Assembly (NCBI GenBank): GCA_002297815.1
Contig: DBKH01000013.1
Coordinates: forward strand, 3,164 to 40,146
Source: Bacteroidales bacterium UBA755
GTDB taxonomy: Bacteria; Bacteroidota; Bacteroidia; Bacteroidales; UBA932
Length of the DNA: 36,983 bases
Direction of reading: 5' to 3'
In this document: positions 1 through 9,900 of the stretch, in pieces
How positions within the stretch are numbered: the first letter of the stretch is position 1
Layout of the letters: every line of letters begins with the position of its first letter
Notes under the pieces: model-generated
Database searches by the model: none
Seen by the model: only the letters and a program-made list of their open reading frames with translations
What the model was told of the DNA's origin: nothing
Translations under genes and position numbers: made by a program

Positions 1-43
1 AAATTCGTCTTTGTCTCTTCCCGTTGTCCGCCTTGATCGCAAT

Positions 44-880
44 TCACAGCACGAACATCTGTGAGGCGTGGGTGCGTGGAAGGGTCTGAAGGTTGGTGAT
101 GTCTTTGGCGGTTAGGCCGGTGTCGATGCGGATTGAGCGGAGGGCTTCGGCGGCGGAGTCGAATGCGAGGGAGGGGGTGTTGTTGTTCTCGCTGAGGTGG
201 CAGAGGAAGAGGTTTTTCAGGCCGGGATGCCAGAAACGACGGATGGCGGAGGCGCACTCGTCGTTGCTCAGGTGACCGTTGCCCTGGCATATTCGCATCT
301 TAAGCTCGTGGGTGTAAGGGCCACCAATGAGCATTCCGGAGTCGTAGTTCGACTCGAAGACCACAGCGTCAGCTTTACGGGCATATTCAATGGCTTCGTC
401 TGTCACCCTGCCGGCATCTGTCATCAGGAAGAACCTTACCCCCGACCACTCAATAAAATAGCCTACAGTCTGGGTGGCGTCATGAGGAACTATGAAATGG
501 CTGACGAGAGGAAGTTCGGATTCTGGGTTTTCCCCGCACAGGCATATTCTTAAAGGCTTGCCATCAGGGAGAATCTGACGGAAATCCGTGATGTAATCCC
601 TTGTAAACGTGTGATGTGCAAGAGCCTCATGAAGCGTAGAGGTGGCATAGACCGGTTTTTTCAGATGCTTGCAGTAGGATCCAAGGTGTCGGATATGGTC
701 AAGATGGTCATGGGTCACAAGGACTGCCTGAAATGAGTCCGTGCCAAGCCCATGCTCCATCAAGGTCTTCTTCAGACGACGCACACTCACACCTGCATCA
801 ATGAGAAGTCCGGACTTGCCGTCCGAAAGGAAATAGCAGTTGCCGCAGCTACCGCTGGAAAGACTCAGGAACTTCAGCAT
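44..880 (-). CDS. MBL-fold metallohydrolase, YycJ/WalJ type
   Basis: A 278-residue metallo-beta-lactamase-fold hydrolase, probably cytoplasmic. The N-terminus SLSSGSCGNCYFL and the block THDHLDHI (the HxHxDH dinuclear-metal motif) are seen directly. Further on, ESNYDSGML and GHLSNDE match the C-terminal landmarks of the YycJ/WalJ family. Family members are implicated in DNA or cell-wall related processes and the substrate is unsettled, so no reaction is assigned. The ATG at 878-880 is preceded by AGGAGG, one of the few good Shine-Dalgarno sites in the window. The stop of the upstream TPR gene (TGA) overlaps this ATG by one base, which suggests translational coupling. An in-frame start slightly upstream (about 901) would add seven residues with no family match, so I reject it. 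The gene ends 43 bases from the window edge. Confidence 0.9.
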   Translation of the reverse strand: MLKFLSLSSGSCGNCYFLSDGKSGLLIDAGVSVRRLKKTLMEHGLGTDSFQAVLVTHDHLDHIRHLGSYCKHLKKPVYATSTLHEALAHHTFTRDYITDFRQILPDGKPLRICLCGENPESELPLVSHFIVPHDATQTVGYFIEWSGVRFFLMTDAGRVTDEAIEYARKADAVVFESNYDSGMLIGGPYTHELKMRICQGNGHLSNDECASAIRRFWHPGLKNLFLCHLSENNNTPSLAFDSAAEALRSIRIDTGLTAKDITNLQTLPRTHASQMFVL

Positions 881-2910
881 CACTTCGTTTCCTCCTCGCA
901 ATATTTCGAGATCACGCTGTAGGCATCCCCGACACCTAGTTCACCGGCACGCGAAAGATCAATGCAACCTTTCTCCTTGTCTTTCAGATAGATCAGGACA
1001 AGACCTCTGTTGTAGTAGGCATCTCCCATGTAAGGATAGATGTTGATCGCCTTCGTGTAGCTGTCCACAGACTCAACAAACTTGGAGGACAGGCAGTAAA
1101 GATTGCCAAGGTTGAAATAGACATAAGGGACTCCCGGCAGGATCCTGTCAGCAGCAAGCATGTCCTCAATTGCCTCGGAATAGTCGTAAGTCCTGCTCAC
1201 CTGGTCTCGCACACGCGCCCTTGTGGTTCCCTTGTCATCCATAGTCAATGTCTGGACGTTGTTCTCAATGGACGAGATGAAGTCGATCATCTCAGCACGG
1301 AGCACTCCCCTGTTCAGATGATAGAAAGCCTTGTAGTACTCTGAATATTTTCCCGTACTCTCAGCATTGACAGCAGCGTCAAACTGATTCAGAGCTGTCG
1401 TGTACTGCTTTGACTGAACTGAATATAGTCCGCGGATGAAAGATCTGTCTGCTTCGGTAAGAACATTAGGATTTCCAGCGGACAGATAGGAATCTCCATA
1501 AAGTGAAGCGTCTATTCCATGAGCGAACACTGGCTTAGCAAGAGAATCGGAATTGGAAATGGTCAAAGTCACAGGAGAATCCGAGATGAACTTGTCAATA
1601 AGAGGATTCTCATAACGGTGACGCAAGGCTATGTTCTGGTTGTCTCGCTGAGCTGCTAGGCTGAATTTGTACAAGGACTTAAGCCGGATGTTTATGTCGC
1701 GATTCTGAAGAAGTTCGTTGTCGAAATCCTTTTTTGCGAAATCAGCATCTAACGCAATCAGGGAGCTGTACTTCTTGGTCGTGTCAGCGAAAGAGCCCTC
1801 ATCGGTGGCGTTTTTGGTGCGGTACTCCTGCACTTTCTTTTGGGCTATGTCGTAGTCCTGCTTCGAGGACTTGGTGCGTCCTAGCATATTCTTTACGTAG
1901 GAGCGGTTGAGATAGGCTTTAGCGAAATCAGGATAGAGTTCGATGGCTTTGTCATAGTCATCCAGAGCATCCAACCACCGTCCCATCTGAACGAAATACG
2001 AAGCTCGGTTGTAGTATGCTAGGACATTTTCTGGGTTGATGTTGATGACATGGTCCATGTCCGCAAGAGCGTCCTCCATGTTCCCGACCTGGGCGTTGAT
2101 AAGGCTTCGGTTGTAGAGCGTCAAAGCATTGCCTGGCTCGTCCCTAAGAACACGATTCAGATCTTTCATAGCAGCGTTGTAGTTGTTCTGGTCGTAGAAC
2201 ATCAGCGCTCTGTTGAAGTAGGCAAAAGTGTTGGTTGTGTCCAAACTGATTGCCCTATTCATGTCAGAAATAGCATCTTTGTAGTCCTTCTTCAAAGCAT
2301 AGACGCGACCTCTACGGATGTAGCCCTCGGGATCGAAACGATCCAATTTGATGGCCTTGTTATAGTCATCCAAAGCCTTAGTGGTGTCATTCAGAAAAAG
2401 GTACGATGCGCCTCTGTTCAAGTAAGCTGATGGGTCCTTGGGGTCCTTTCTGATGTAGCGATCAAAATCCTCAACCGCTTTGTCAAATTGTTGGGCAAGG
2501 AAATAGGTAACTCCACGACTGAAATAGAGGCCATTCAGTCCAGGGCGAAGCTCCATTGCCCGTTGGAGGTCCTTTAAGGCTTCATCATACTTTCCGAAAC
2601 GACTGAGAGTAATTGCCCTGAAATGGTAGCCGTTGGTAAAAACCGGGTTAAGACGGACAGAGGTGTTGAAATCATTCTGAGCTCCACGGAGATCCCCTAA
2701 ATTGTACTTCGCGATTCCTCTATAGAAAAAAGTCCAACAATCAGTGGAATCAAGGCGTGCGAGTACATTGAAATGACTGATGGCTTCTGAATATTTCCCG
2801 TCTGCAAGGGCCGCACGGCCTCTGAAATTAAACACATCCTTATCATACTGCGCGTTGGAGGCCAAAGCGAAGCACAAAAGGAAAAACAGAGTCAGCACGG
2901 ACCTTTTCAT
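880..2910 (-). CDS. Secreted/periplasmic tetratricopeptide-repeat protein
   Basis: A 676-residue protein that begins with a clear signal peptide (MKRSVLTLFFLLCFALASNAQ) and is then built of TPR units. The first block spans roughly residues 30-370, with about ten 34-residue repeats showing the usual A/Y..G..Y...G....A..D pattern. A non-repetitive middle follows (about 370-480), then a second TPR block (about 490-660, including YVYFNLGNLYCLSSKFVESVDSYTKAI). TPR arrays are protein-interaction scaffolds and no catalytic motif is visible. The ATG at 2910 is chosen because it gives the signal peptide; an upstream in-frame extension would run into the promoter region. It is the first gene of a pair with the downstream MBL hydrolase, whose start overlaps its stop. 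It is divergent from the M28 gene. The partner of the TPR domain is unknown. Confidence 0.88.
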   Translation of the reverse strand: MKRSVLTLFFLLCFALASNAQYDKDVFNFRGRAALADGKYSEAISHFNVLARLDSTDCWTFFYRGIAKYNLGDLRGAQNDFNTSVRLNPVFTNGYHFRAITLSRFGKYDEALKDLQRAMELRPGLNGLYFSRGVTYFLAQQFDKAVEDFDRYIRKDPKDPSAYLNRGASYLFLNDTTKALDDYNKAIKLDRFDPEGYIRRGRVYALKKDYKDAISDMNRAISLDTTNTFAYFNRALMFYDQNNYNAAMKDLNRVLRDEPGNALTLYNRSLINAQVGNMEDALADMDHVININPENVLAYYNRASYFVQMGRWLDALDDYDKAIELYPDFAKAYLNRSYVKNMLGRTKSSKQDYDIAQKKVQEYRTKNATDEGSFADTTKKYSSLIALDADFAKKDFDNELLQNRDINIRLKSLYKFSLAAQRDNQNIALRHRYENPLIDKFISDSPVTLTISNSDSLAKPVFAHGIDASLYGDSYLSAGNPNVLTEADRSFIRGLYSVQSKQYTTALNQFDAAVNAESTGKYSEYYKAFYHLNRGVLRAEMIDFISSIENNVQTLTMDDKGTTRARVRDQVSRTYDYSEAIEDMLAADRILPGVPYVYFNLGNLYCLSSKFVESVDSYTKAINIYPYMGDAYYNRGLVLIYLKDKEKGCIDLSRAGELGVGDAYSVISKYCEEETK

Positions 2911-2911
2911 A

Positions 2912-2966
2912 CAAATATATTTTACTTTAAGGCTTAAAATTCCTAATTTTGTCGTTTGCAAAGATA
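2912..2966 (-). promoter_or_regulatory. Candidate promoter region of the TPR-MBL operon
   Basis: On the minus strand TATCTTTG (2959-2966) and TATATTTG (2912-2919) both fit the Bacteroidota -7 consensus TAnnTTTG. The second lies only 2 bases before the ATG and would give a virtually leaderless or truncated message, so the first is the likelier. Neither has a good TTTG at the expected distance, so the call is moderate. Confidence 0.4.
2944..2951 (+). promoter_or_regulatory. Candidate -7 box of the M28-ABC operon
   Basis: TAATTTTG matches TAnnTTTG. The -33 position is T-rich (TTTT) without a full TTTG. The box covers the TTG at 2949, which argues against using that codon as the start of the M28 gene and in favour of the TTG at 2982. 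It lies back to back with the TPR promoter. Confidence 0.4.
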
Positions 2967-2981
2967 AACATTTATCGTGCC

Positions 2982-3986
2982 TTGAAGACGATTTTAAGTA
3001 AAATTTTCATATTCTTCCTCCTCATGGTAGCCACTGATGAGCTTCTTGCGCAACAGGCAACCGTGAGAATGGTTCCATCTGGGACAAACGCTGAGAAGAT
3101 CATATCCTCAGAAAGCTTGAAATTGCAAGTTGAGTTCATAACAGACACTACTTTCAAAGGGCGGGCTACTGGCTCACGAGGGGCTGCTGAGGCTGCGCTT
3201 TGGATTTCAAGACGTTACGAAAGTGCAGGACTTATGCCTTTCGATGGCAGTTGGAGCCGATCGTTCAAGGTTGACAGCCTCGTTGGACGTAATATTCTCG
3301 GTTTTCTTCCAGGAAAAAGGGACAAAGTCAAGGAGATGTACACAATCATTTGTGCGCACTATGACAGCCATGGAGTCATCGATGGTAATCTATATCCCGG
3401 AGCAGATAACAATGCATCAGGAGTTGTCGCAATGCTGAGCATCGCCCAGATGTTTCAGAAGATGAAAGAGTTGGGACGCTCTTACGGGAAGAACATAATC
3501 TTCGTGGCGACCGATGCCAAAGAGAGGAACTCGGCTGGAGCTGAGGCTCTTATGGAGTACATACGCGATGGAAAACTGAAAGATCCCGTGAACGGAGAGA
3601 CGATTACAATGGAAAAAATCCATTCTACAGTAGTGTTGGACATCCTAGGCAGCACGTTGGCCCCACTTCACGAGGACAGGAAGGATTACCTGATTATGCT
3701 CAGCGGAGGACAGTACACCTTCGACTTCACGAGGGCAAATGAAGGGAAAGGGCTTGGACTGGACATCGCCACGAGCTACTACGGCAGCAAGGGTTTTACC
3801 GAAATGTTCCACAGTAGGTTCGGAGATCAAAAAATCTTTGTGCAAAATGGACTCACCTGCGTTGTCTTCACATCTGGAATAACCTTGCTTACCAACAAGA
3901 TTGGAGACACGGCTGACACCTTAGACTACGAAGTTTTACGTAAAAGAATATTCCTTATCTTCCACTGGTTGGAAAAAATACTCTGA
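2982..3986 (+). CDS. Secreted M28-family peptidase-like protein with incomplete active site
   Basis: About 334 residues. No ATG gives a sensible N-terminus. A TTG at 2982 yields MKTILSKIFIFFLLMVATDELLAQ, a good signal peptide; a TTG at 2949 is also open but lies in the promoter, and the ATG at 3024 would cut the signal peptide. The mature part has the M28 aminopeptidase fold markers: AHYDSHG (first zinc ligand H126), GADNNASG (bridging D142), a glutamate in DAKERN (E181) and LDILGS (D220). Two canonical positions differ. The usual Glu-Glu pair is Lys180-Glu181, so the general base is absent. The C-terminal His-containing motif is replaced by TNKIGDTADTLD, without a histidine. Either the chemistry is altered or this is a non-catalytic relative; I recall similar C-termini in other Bacteroidota M28 proteins. 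The stop is 2 bases before the ABC exporter ATG, so they are co-transcribed. Confidence 0.8.
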   Translation: MKTILSKIFIFFLLMVATDELLAQQATVRMVPSGTNAEKIISSESLKLQVEFITDTTFKGRATGSRGAAEAALWISRRYESAGLMPFDGSWSRSFKVDSLVGRNILGFLPGKRDKVKEMYTIICAHYDSHGVIDGNLYPGADNNASGVVAMLSIAQMFQKMKELGRSYGKNIIFVATDAKERNSAGAEALMEYIRDGKLKDPVNGETITMEKIHSTVVLDILGSTLAPLHEDRKDYLIMLSGGQYTFDFTRANEGKGLGLDIATSYYGSKGFTEMFHSRFGDQKIFVQNGLTCVVFTSGITLLTNKIGDTADTLDYEVLRKRIFLIFHWLEKIL

Positions 3987-3988
3987 CA

Positions 3989-5839
3989 ATGAAAGAATTT
4001 TGGTCAATGATTAAGCGCTATGTGGCGCCATTCAAGAAATATCTCGCTGGCTCGGTCGTGCTTAACATCCTGTCAGCGGTGTTCAACATTTTCTCGTTCG
4101 CGATCATCGTGCCGATTCTGCGCATCCTGTTCAAGATCAATGAGACGGTATATTCATTCACCCCTTGGGACGAGGTTTGGAACATGCCGTTCAAGGATCT
4201 CGGTGACGCATTCATGGCTAACGTCTATTGGATGCTGGAGCAGCAGATTTCAGCCGTTGGGGCTTCTACAGTGTTGCTGTACCTGTGCATATTCCTTGTC
4301 GTGATGACGGCTCTCAAAACTGCCTGTTACTTCGGTTCCTCAGCGGTCATGGTTCCGATCCGCACAGGTGTCGTGAAGAACATCAGGATGGACATCTACA
4401 ACAAGATCCTTGCTCTTCCTCTAGGATTCTTCTCCGAAGAGAAAAAAGGCGATATCATCGCAAGAATGAGCGGTGATGTGCAGGAGGTCGAGAACTCCAT
4501 CACAGGATCAATCGAGATGCTCATCAAAAACCCGATTCTCATCCTGTTTTACTTCGCAGCCCTGCTTGTGATCAGTTGGCAGATGACGGCCTTCACAATC
4601 CTGTTCGCCCCGCTAATGATGTGGGTGATGGGTGTCGTAGGAAAGAATCTTAAGAGGAAATCACTTGAGGTTCAACAACTTTGGAGCGACGTGATGGCGC
4701 AGGTCGAGGAGACACTTGGAGGGCTTAGAATCATCAAGGCATTCATCGCGGAGAAGAAGATGTCCGACAGATTTGACAATGTCACCGAGGCAATGAGGAA
4801 AAAGAGCAATCGCGTTACCATCCGCCAATCACTCGCCCACCCTATGAGCGAGTTCCTCGGCACGGTTCTGATCATGATTGTGCTATGGTTTGGCGGTGCT
4901 TTGATCCTCGGAGGCAAATCGACCATCGATGCACCGATATTCATTTATTATATGGTGATTCTCTACAGCATCATCAATCCTATCAAGGATTTCGCGAAAG
5001 CAGGATACGCCATTCCTAAGGGTATGGCTTCGATGGAGAGGATCAACAAGATTCTGGATGCGGAGAACGACATCGTTGAGCCAGAACATCCGAAAACTCT
5101 GAACGGATTCAATGACAAACTGTCTTTCAACCATGTGAACTTCCGTTATCCGGACGGGCATAGGATGATTCTAGAAGACGTCAGCCTTGAGATTCCGAAA
5201 GGGAAGACAATAGCGATTGTGGGTGCATCAGGAGCAGGCAAATCGACACTCGTGGATCTCATCCCTAGATTCTACGATCCGACCGGAGGATCCATAACGA
5301 TTGATGGCACAAACATAAAGGATGTTAGAATCTCAGACCTTAGAAGTCTCATAGGCAATGTCAACCAAGAGTCAATTCTCTTTAACGACACGATTTTCAA
5401 CAACATAGCCTTCGGAGTCGAGAACGCAACGATGGAGAGCGTGATTGAGGCAGCGAAAATTGCCAACGCCCATGACTTCATCATGGAGAAAGAAGGAGGG
5501 TACAATTTCAACATAGGAGACCGCGGCGTAAAATTGTCTGGAGGCCAAAGGCAAAGAATCAGCATAGCGAGGGCAATCTTGAAGAACCCTCCGATTCTCA
5601 TTCTCGATGAGGCGACGGCATCCCTTGACACCGAATCCGAAAAGATTGTGCAAGAAGCCCTTGACAGATTGATGTCCAGCAGGACCACAATAGCGATAGC
5701 GCACAGGCTCTCTACAATCCGCAACGCTGATGAAATCATCGTCATGGACGAGGGGCACATCGTGGAGCGCGGGAAGCATGAGCAGTTGCTCGCCTTGAAC
5801 GGCTACTACCGAAAACTCAACGACATGCAGGCGCTTTAG
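3989..5839 (+). CDS. ABC exporter, MsbA-like (fused membrane and ATPase domains)
   Basis: A 616-residue half-transporter. Hydrophobic segments of a type-1 exporter membrane domain fill about residues 15-340 (six helices expected), followed by one nucleotide-binding domain. The Walker A GASGAGKST is at about 412-420, the Q-loop in NVNQES, the signature LSGGQRQRIS at about 516, Walker B ILILDEATASLD at about 535 and the H-loop AIAHRLST at about 571. All catalytic motifs are intact. It should act as a homodimer in the inner membrane. In Bacteroidota this architecture includes the lipid A flippase MsbA and related lipid or peptide exporters, and sequence alone does not choose between them. The start is 2 bases after the M28 stop and the next gene begins 29 bases after its end, placing it second in a six-gene run with envelope-directed genes. 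Confidence 0.93.
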   Translation: MKEFWSMIKRYVAPFKKYLAGSVVLNILSAVFNIFSFAIIVPILRILFKINETVYSFTPWDEVWNMPFKDLGDAFMANVYWMLEQQISAVGASTVLLYLCIFLVVMTALKTACYFGSSAVMVPIRTGVVKNIRMDIYNKILALPLGFFSEEKKGDIIARMSGDVQEVENSITGSIEMLIKNPILILFYFAALLVISWQMTAFTILFAPLMMWVMGVVGKNLKRKSLEVQQLWSDVMAQVEETLGGLRIIKAFIAEKKMSDRFDNVTEAMRKKSNRVTIRQSLAHPMSEFLGTVLIMIVLWFGGALILGGKSTIDAPIFIYYMVILYSIINPIKDFAKAGYAIPKGMASMERINKILDAENDIVEPEHPKTLNGFNDKLSFNHVNFRYPDGHRMILEDVSLEIPKGKTIAIVGASGAGKSTLVDLIPRFYDPTGGSITIDGTNIKDVRISDLRSLIGNVNQESILFNDTIFNNIAFGVENATMESVIEAAKIANAHDFIMEKEGGYNFNIGDRGVKLSGGQRQRISIARAILKNPPILILDEATASLDTESEKIVQEALDRLMSSRTTIAIAHRLSTIRNADEIIVMDEGHIVERGKHEQLLALNGYYRKLNDMQAL

Positions 5840-5868
5840 AGGATTAACGAATATATTCACATAACATC

Positions 5869-6528
5869 ATGAAGAACGTTTTCAGACAAATAAGAGTCCC
5901 TTACATTGAAGGGCTGGAAAGGATGAATCTGCAGGAGCTAGACCTTGCGATGGAAAAAGGTGCTGCCAAATTCGCTGTCTGCGAGAACAATTGGCCAAAG
6001 GACGCTCCATACGCTCCGGATTGCAACGGTTCGATAGCACGTACAAAATCACATCTTGCTGTGATGTTCCATGTCAGAGGATTGGATCTTCGCGCCACGG
6101 CCATGGAAGACAACGGGCGCAGTTGGGAGGACAGTTGCTGTGAGTTTTTCGTCACCGATCCTTACGATGGGACCTACTACAATTTTGAGCTGACTTGCAT
6201 CGGCTCTCTGTTGGCTTCCAAAAGGACAAGCAGGATCAACAAGACTCCTCTTTCTAACGAACTGTTGTCCAGTGTAATCCGACACAGCTCGCTTGACAAG
6301 AAAGAAGTTTGCATCAATGATAGAATCTTCAGCTGGACAGTCGCCATGCTGATTCCTTTCGAGTTGATTGGAATAGACAGAGATCACCTTCCTGTCAGCA
6401 TCCGAGGCAATTTCTATAAGTGTGGCGATCTCACCGCACATCCTCATTTCTTAAGTTGGAATCCTATCAAAATTCCGAATCCAGATTTTCACAGACCGGA
6501 GTTCTTCGGAGAGATCATTTTGCAATAA
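5869..6528 (+). CDS. Carbohydrate-binding family 9-like protein
   Basis: A 219-residue protein with no signal peptide. Segments such as SHLAVMFHVRGLDLRA, SWEDSCCEFFV and GTYYNFELTCIGSLLAS resemble the CBM9-like beta-sandwich found as stand-alone proteins in Bacteroidota: a bound-strand motif followed by E-F-F-x-D and a Y-x-N-F-E block. These are usually annotated as carbohydrate-binding family 9-like, with unknown ligand and no demonstrated activity. The lack of a leader is notable for a domain normally found on secreted xylanases and dehydrogenases and suggests a cytoplasmic role. It sits 29 bases after the ABC exporter and 10 bases before the VanZ-like gene. The start at 5869 is the only ATG before the conserved region. 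Confidence 0.8.
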   Translation: MKNVFRQIRVPYIEGLERMNLQELDLAMEKGAAKFAVCENNWPKDAPYAPDCNGSIARTKSHLAVMFHVRGLDLRATAMEDNGRSWEDSCCEFFVTDPYDGTYYNFELTCIGSLLASKRTSRINKTPLSNELLSSVIRHSSLDKKEVCINDRIFSWTVAMLIPFELIGIDRDHLPVSIRGNFYKCGDLTAHPHFLSWNPIKIPNPDFHRPEFFGEIILQ

Positions 6529-6538
6529 GGTCGAAGAG

Positions 6539-6964
6539 ATGAAAAAAAGGAACATATTCACACTGCTATTGTTCTTGGCCTATCTTGCCGCAGTCGCCTA
6601 TTGCTGTTTTTGGCATTTCAGCGAGTTGCCGAACATCGGTCAGGATTCCATTTTCGGAATCCCTATGGACAAGATAGTGCATTTTCTGATGTTCTTCCCT
6701 TTCCCATTTCTTTGTTTCCTTGCCTTCGTAAGGCGTACTTACAAGCCTCGTCACACCGTGCTCGCTGTCGGGATTGTTTTCTTGACAGGTTGCGTGATAG
6801 CTGCGGGGACTGAAATAGGGCAGTCATATACGGAGTACAGAAGCTGCGATGTCCTCGATTTCGCGGCAGACTCAATTGCACTAGCAATTTCATCCGTCAT
6901 AGTACTGCTAATCGATTTGCACATAATTAAAACACATAATAAATTAAAATGTTCAAAAGAATAA
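6539..6964 (+). CDS. VanZ-like membrane protein
   Basis: 141 residues with about four hydrophobic segments (residues ~6-26, ~42-62, ~72-92 and ~105-130). The block FGIPMDKIVHFLMFFPFPFLCFL matches the first conserved part of VanZ-like proteins (the D-K-x-x-H-F/H motif). GTEIGQSYTEYRSCDVLDFAADSIA matches the second (E-x-x-Q, then R-x-x-D-x-x-D), both visible directly. VanZ of the vancomycin/teicoplanin cluster lowers teicoplanin sensitivity, and its chromosomal relatives have no settled function. Its end overlaps the start of the golvesin-domain gene by 16 bases, so translation is probably coupled. Confidence 0.87.
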   Translation: MKKRNIFTLLLFLAYLAAVAYCCFWHFSELPNIGQDSIFGIPMDKIVHFLMFFPFPFLCFLAFVRRTYKPRHTVLAVGIVFLTGCVIAAGTEIGQSYTEYRSCDVLDFAADSIALAISSVIVLLIDLHIIKTHNKLKCSKE

Positions 6965-9900
6965 TAACCGTTGTCTCAATCGTAGTGGCCGTTTCTACAG
7001 GTGCGGCTGCGCAAACGGTAAAAGATTTCAAGGATGCTATAGATTCGCTCCAAACCAGACTTCCGGAAAGGACGAAGGTTTCCGCTCAAGTGAAGGCCAC
7101 GAAGGTCGTAAGAAGAGGCTACGGGCTTGATTTCTATTTCACGCCTGCAATGGGTGACTTTCCTTGGAGATCCGAGGATGTCAAATGGCTGAGGGACACG
7201 CTCAAAGACTTGATGCCGCCTTCATGTTCCGACTACCACATCGGGAATCTTTTCATTGGGAAGAACAAGTTGGAATCTTACGTCATGCCGGAAGTCGGAA
7301 ATGATGGCAATGCTATTGACACCAAGTTCAGGACTAAGGACTTACGCAATGTCCATCCATTTGTGACAAGAATCGGGGAACAGGCTTTTGAAAAAGGCTT
7401 AACAGGACGTAATATTGCACTTTGGCAGAGCCATGGCAGGTACTTCGAAGAGAAAACAGACAGATGGGAATGGCAACGAGCTCCGATGTTCCACACTGTC
7501 GAAGACATGTACACCCAGAGCTACGTCCTCCCATTCCTAATTCCCATGCTTGAAAATGCCGGAGCCTACGTCATGACTCCACGTGAAAGGGATCCTCAAA
7601 CCAACGAAATCATCGCTGACAACGATCCGGCCTTCGAGGAATGCCGAGGAGAAGGGGTCAGAATCGAGGGAAGATATTCAGAGACAGGAACTTGGTCAGA
7701 CGCAGGCATTGGGTTCGCTGATGGCAAGGTCACATATTCAGGAATCGAGAATCCATTCCGGATGGGTACTGCCAGGCAGTCTGAATGCATGGAGCATCGA
7801 AGGGATAAGGTCTCAGAGGCACTCTGGACACCTGACATTCCAGAAAGAGGTGAATATTCTGTTTACGTTTCCTATAAAACCCTACCGCACAGCACACCAT
7901 GCGCACACTATACCGTCAAGCACCTTAGCGGAGAGAGCGAATTTATCGTCAACCAGCGGATGGGCGGTGGAACATGGATTTACCTTGGAACTTTCGAGTT
8001 CGACAAAGGGAACGATGGAGGTGTCGTCCTTGACAACATCGTTCCTAAAGGCTATAATGTGCCAAGGAATGCGGTCATTACAGCCGATGCAGTAAAGTTC
8101 GGTGGCGGAATGGGAAAGATTGCCAGAGGACGCAAGGAACAGAATGTGAATGAATATTCCACCTCAGGTCTCCCTTCTTTCACCGAAGGGGCGTTCTACT
8201 GGATGCAATGGGCAGGTGCCGATTCTACTCTGCTCAGCAAGTATGATGACGACTACACTTCTGACTATGGTACCAGAGGAGCTTGGGTAGGCTGGATGAC
8301 AGGAGGCTCAAGGACCAACCCTGACACTGAAGGTCTGAAGATCCCTGTGGATCTTTCTTTCGCCTTCCACACTGATGCTGGCACGACAATGAATGATTCG
8401 ATCATCGGAACGCTCTCAATCTACACTCTGCTTTGCGATGGAAAAAACAAGTTCGCCAATGGTGAGGACAGACTTCAACAGAGGATGTACGCGGACTTCG
8501 TTCAGACGGAAATAGTGAATGACATACGAAAAAGCTTCAATCCAGAATGGAGCAGAAGAGGGCTTTGGGATCGTTCTTACAGCGAATCCCGAACTCCGAC
8601 TGTGCCTGCGATGCTTCTAGAGCTCCTTTCACACCAGAATTTCGCAGACATGAAGTTCGGTCTTGACCCGTCTTTCCGCTTCACGGTCAGCAGGGCAATC
8701 TACAAAGGCATGCTGAAATACCTTAGTGCCCGCTATGGATGCCCGTACGTTGTCCAGCCTTTACCAATCAACTCATTCTCAACGTCTTTCTTGGACGAAT
8801 CCAAGGTTAGGCTAAGTTGGAAAGCCACAGAGGACTCTCTTGAAACCACAGCGGAGCCAACGGGATACATTCTCCAGACACGCCTAGACAACGGAGCCTT
8901 TGACACTGGAAGAATCCTCGACAAAGTGAACGCAAGCGGAGACAATTTGTCAACAGAAGCCAACATCGTACCAGGACACATCTACAGCTACAGGATCATA
9001 GCATTCAACGAAGGTGGCAAGAGCTTCCCTTCAGAAGTTCTAAGTGTAGGCGTGCCTGAAAACGGCAACGGGAAGAGTGTTCTGGTGGTCAACAACTTCA
9101 CAAGAGTCTCAGCACCAGCATGGTTTGATACTCAGGAATATGCCGGATTCAACTCCGACCTTGATGCAGGCGTTCCATACGGCAAAGAGATCAACTTCAT
9201 TGGTCCCCAGTACCAATTCCGTCGCAATCTTCCGTGGTTGGACGATGACAATCCAGGTTTCGGAGCATCGTGGACCGATGAGGCAGGGAAAGTCTTTGCA
9301 GGAAACACATTCGACTACTGTGGGATTCATGGCAAGGCTCTCATGGCAGCCGGCTACTCATTCCATTCGTCCAGTGTTGCCTCATTCTCAGCAGACATGA
9401 CCTTGGCTGCAAAAGACAAAGCCATCGACATCATCTGCGGAAAACAGATTACAACTGTCATTGGGACAGGAAAGGTTCTGGACAGATTCCAAGTGTTCCC
9501 TACAGAACTACAGAAAGCAATTACTGACTACACCTCAAACGGAGGCAATGTGCTTATCTCCGGAGCGAACATCGGAACTGATGTCTGGGATGAGATCTAC
9601 CCTGTCAAAAAAGACAGTGCCTATAGGGCCACGACAAAGGCTTTCATTGAAAAGACTCTTGGCTACAAGTGGTTGACGAACTATGCAAGCCGCAGCGCGA
9701 CAGTCTGCCCTAAAGGCAATGAGATGTTGTCCTTGGAGGCAAAAGAGATCACCTTCCAAAAGGACAGGAATCCTGTGATTTACAACGTTGAGACTCCCGA
9801 TGGAATCGTACCGTCCTGCGACAAGGCAAAGTCTTTTCTTATTTACTCCGACACAAACATCTCTGCCGGAACATGCTTCGAGGGGAACGGCTACAGAACT

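Noticed and set aside
5372..5860. Overlapping minus-strand open frames opposite the ABC exporter ATPase domain
   Set aside because: Shadow frames of a highly conserved domain, without any recognisable motif.
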